Assembly: GCF_020103725.1 (NCBI RefSeq) | Contig: NZ_JAHXBG010000021.1 | Span: 1-64,000 of the forward strand | DNA: 64,000 bases | Origin: Hyalangium gracile | GTDB taxonomy: Bacteria; Myxococcota; Myxococcia; Myxococcales; Myxococcaceae | Reading direction: 5' to 3' | Part shown: one piece after another, positions 63,393 to 64,000 of the stretch | Layout of the letters: each line of letters begins with the position of its first letter | Numbering within the stretch: the stretch's first letter is position 1 | Notes under the pieces: model-generated | The model's input: only the letters and a program-made list of their open reading frames with translations | Told to the model about the DNA's origin: nothing | The model's database searches: none | Translations under genes and position numbers: made by a program

Positions 63393-64000
63393 ATGCGCGA
63401 CACCGCGGCCATGTCCCCGCTTCCTCGCCTGCACCTTCCGCCCGCCGTTCCGGGCCTGCCCCTGGTGGGAAACCTCCCGCGGCTGCTGCGGCGCAGGCTC
63501 GACTTCCTCGAGCAGGCACGCCAGCGACACGGCGACATCTTCCGGCTGCGCCTGGGGCCCGCCGAGGCCGTGGCGCTGTGCCACCCGCGCCACGCCCAGC
63601 ACGTGCTGGTGGACAACGGGCCCAACTACATCAAGGGCGGGCCCTTCTGGGACTCGGTGCGGACCTTCATGGGCAACGGGCTGCCCGTGAGCGACGGTGA
63701 GTACTGGCGTAGGCAGCGCCGGCTGCTCCAGCCCGCCTTCCACCACCAGCGGCTCGTCACCCTGGCCGAGCGGCTGGTGGAGACCCTGGACGAGAGCCTG
63801 GCCGAGCGCTGGGACGAGGCCGCTCGGACGGGTGAGCCCTTCAACGCCGCCCAGGCCTTCACCCACATGACGATGCACCTGCTGGTGCGCACCATGTTCG
63901 GCGGCGGGCTGTCGCAGGCCGAGGCCGAGCAGGCCGAGCAGGCCATGGTCTACATCATCCACTTCATGCTGAAGGGGATGGTGAGCCGGTTGCTGCCACC
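63393..64000 (+). CDS. Cytochrome P450, N-terminal part (runs off the window)
   Basis: The frame from ATG 63393 stays open to the window end (202 codons). LPPAVPGLPLVGNLPRLLRR is a typical P450 N-terminal Pro-rich region, RHGDIFRLRLGP follows, and YWRRQRRLLQPAFHHQRL is the helix-C WxxxR motif. The haem-Cys loop lies beyond 64000. It would oxidise an unknown substrate with an electron-transfer partner. GGAG is about 11 bases upstream; an in-frame ATG at 63411 is also possible. Its promoter should be in 63270-63392, where I see no clear -35/-10 pair. Confidence 0.85.
   Translation, partial: MRDTAAMSPLPRLHLPPAVPGLPLVGNLPRLLRRRLDFLEQARQRHGDIFRLRLGPAEAVALCHPRHAQHVLVDNGPNYIKGGPFWDSVRTFMGNGLPVSDGEYWRRQRRLLQPAFHHQRLVTLAERLVETLDESLAERWDEAARTGEPFNAAQAFTHMTMHLLVRTMFGGGLSQAEAEQAEQAMVYIIHFMLKGMVSRLLP

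Overview
This is a 64 kb stretch of a very GC-rich chromosome with tightly packed genes. It is almost certainly from a myxobacterium (Myxococcota, probably the Cystobacterineae: Archangium, Cystobacter or Myxococcus relatives). The evidence is a DUF2378-type protein of the Myxococcales-restricted family, two Hanks-type Ser/Thr kinases with myxobacterial accessory domains, many lipoproteins and outer-membrane proteins, a MopE-type metal-binding motif, tandem ADOP-type permeases, and an EF-G of the type found in spirochaetes, planctomycetes and delta-proteobacteria. I see no rRNA, tRNA, CRISPR array, insertion sequence or prophage. Most long antisense frames are GC-skew shadows and were left out.

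Layout. 1-7.5 kb: end of an envelope protein, a secreted coiled-coil protein, an EAL phosphodiesterase behind an LVIVD-repeat lipoprotein, and a large gluzincin/beta-propeller/barrel-like protein. 7.6-16.1 kb: a surface-protein cluster with a TPR-like membrane protein coupled to a MopE/Ig-repeat lipoprotein, a small membrane protein, a CotH-type lipoprotein, and a clostripain-family lipoprotein coupled to a Cys-rich lipoprotein. 16.3-19.6 kb: DUF2652, MAPEG and DUF2378 proteins, then a lipoprotein with a perfect JAMM metalloprotease signature followed by a small lipoprotein. 19.6-27.7 kb: the pbpC/alpha-2-macroglobulin pair, a periplasmic protease trap with a cell-wall repair enzyme. 28-33.5 kb: TrmJ-like methyltransferase, DUF1028 protein, RsuA-like pseudouridine synthase, a serine-protease remnant and SthA transhydrogenase. 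33.6-41.3 kb: a giant kinase-cyclase-AAA-TPR protein whose 3' end overlaps a membrane-GMC oxidoreductase fusion. 41.4-47.7 kb: SnoaL-like protein, EF-G, DEAD-box helicase and Uup-type ABC-F protein. 47.7-53.7 kb: quinone oxidoreductase and two tandem 817-residue permeases. 53.9-56.6 kb: a second ABC-F protein and an outer-membrane barrel. 56.6-58.6 kb: a two-gene Septu-like (PtuA/PtuB) antiphage module, less GC-rich than its surroundings. 58.6-64 kb: two unknown proteins, a UPF0489 protein, a kinase-PilZ protein and the start of a cytochrome P450.

The strongest candidates for further study are the Septu-like pair, the JAMM-signature lipoprotein, the 12-TM/GMC oxidoreductase fusion, the clostripain/Cys-rich lipoprotein pair and the repeat-bearing promoter of the kinase-PilZ gene. 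All starts were chosen by eye from Shine-Dalgarno spacing, signal peptides and neighbouring gene ends. Family names come from motif recognition only; no database search was run.
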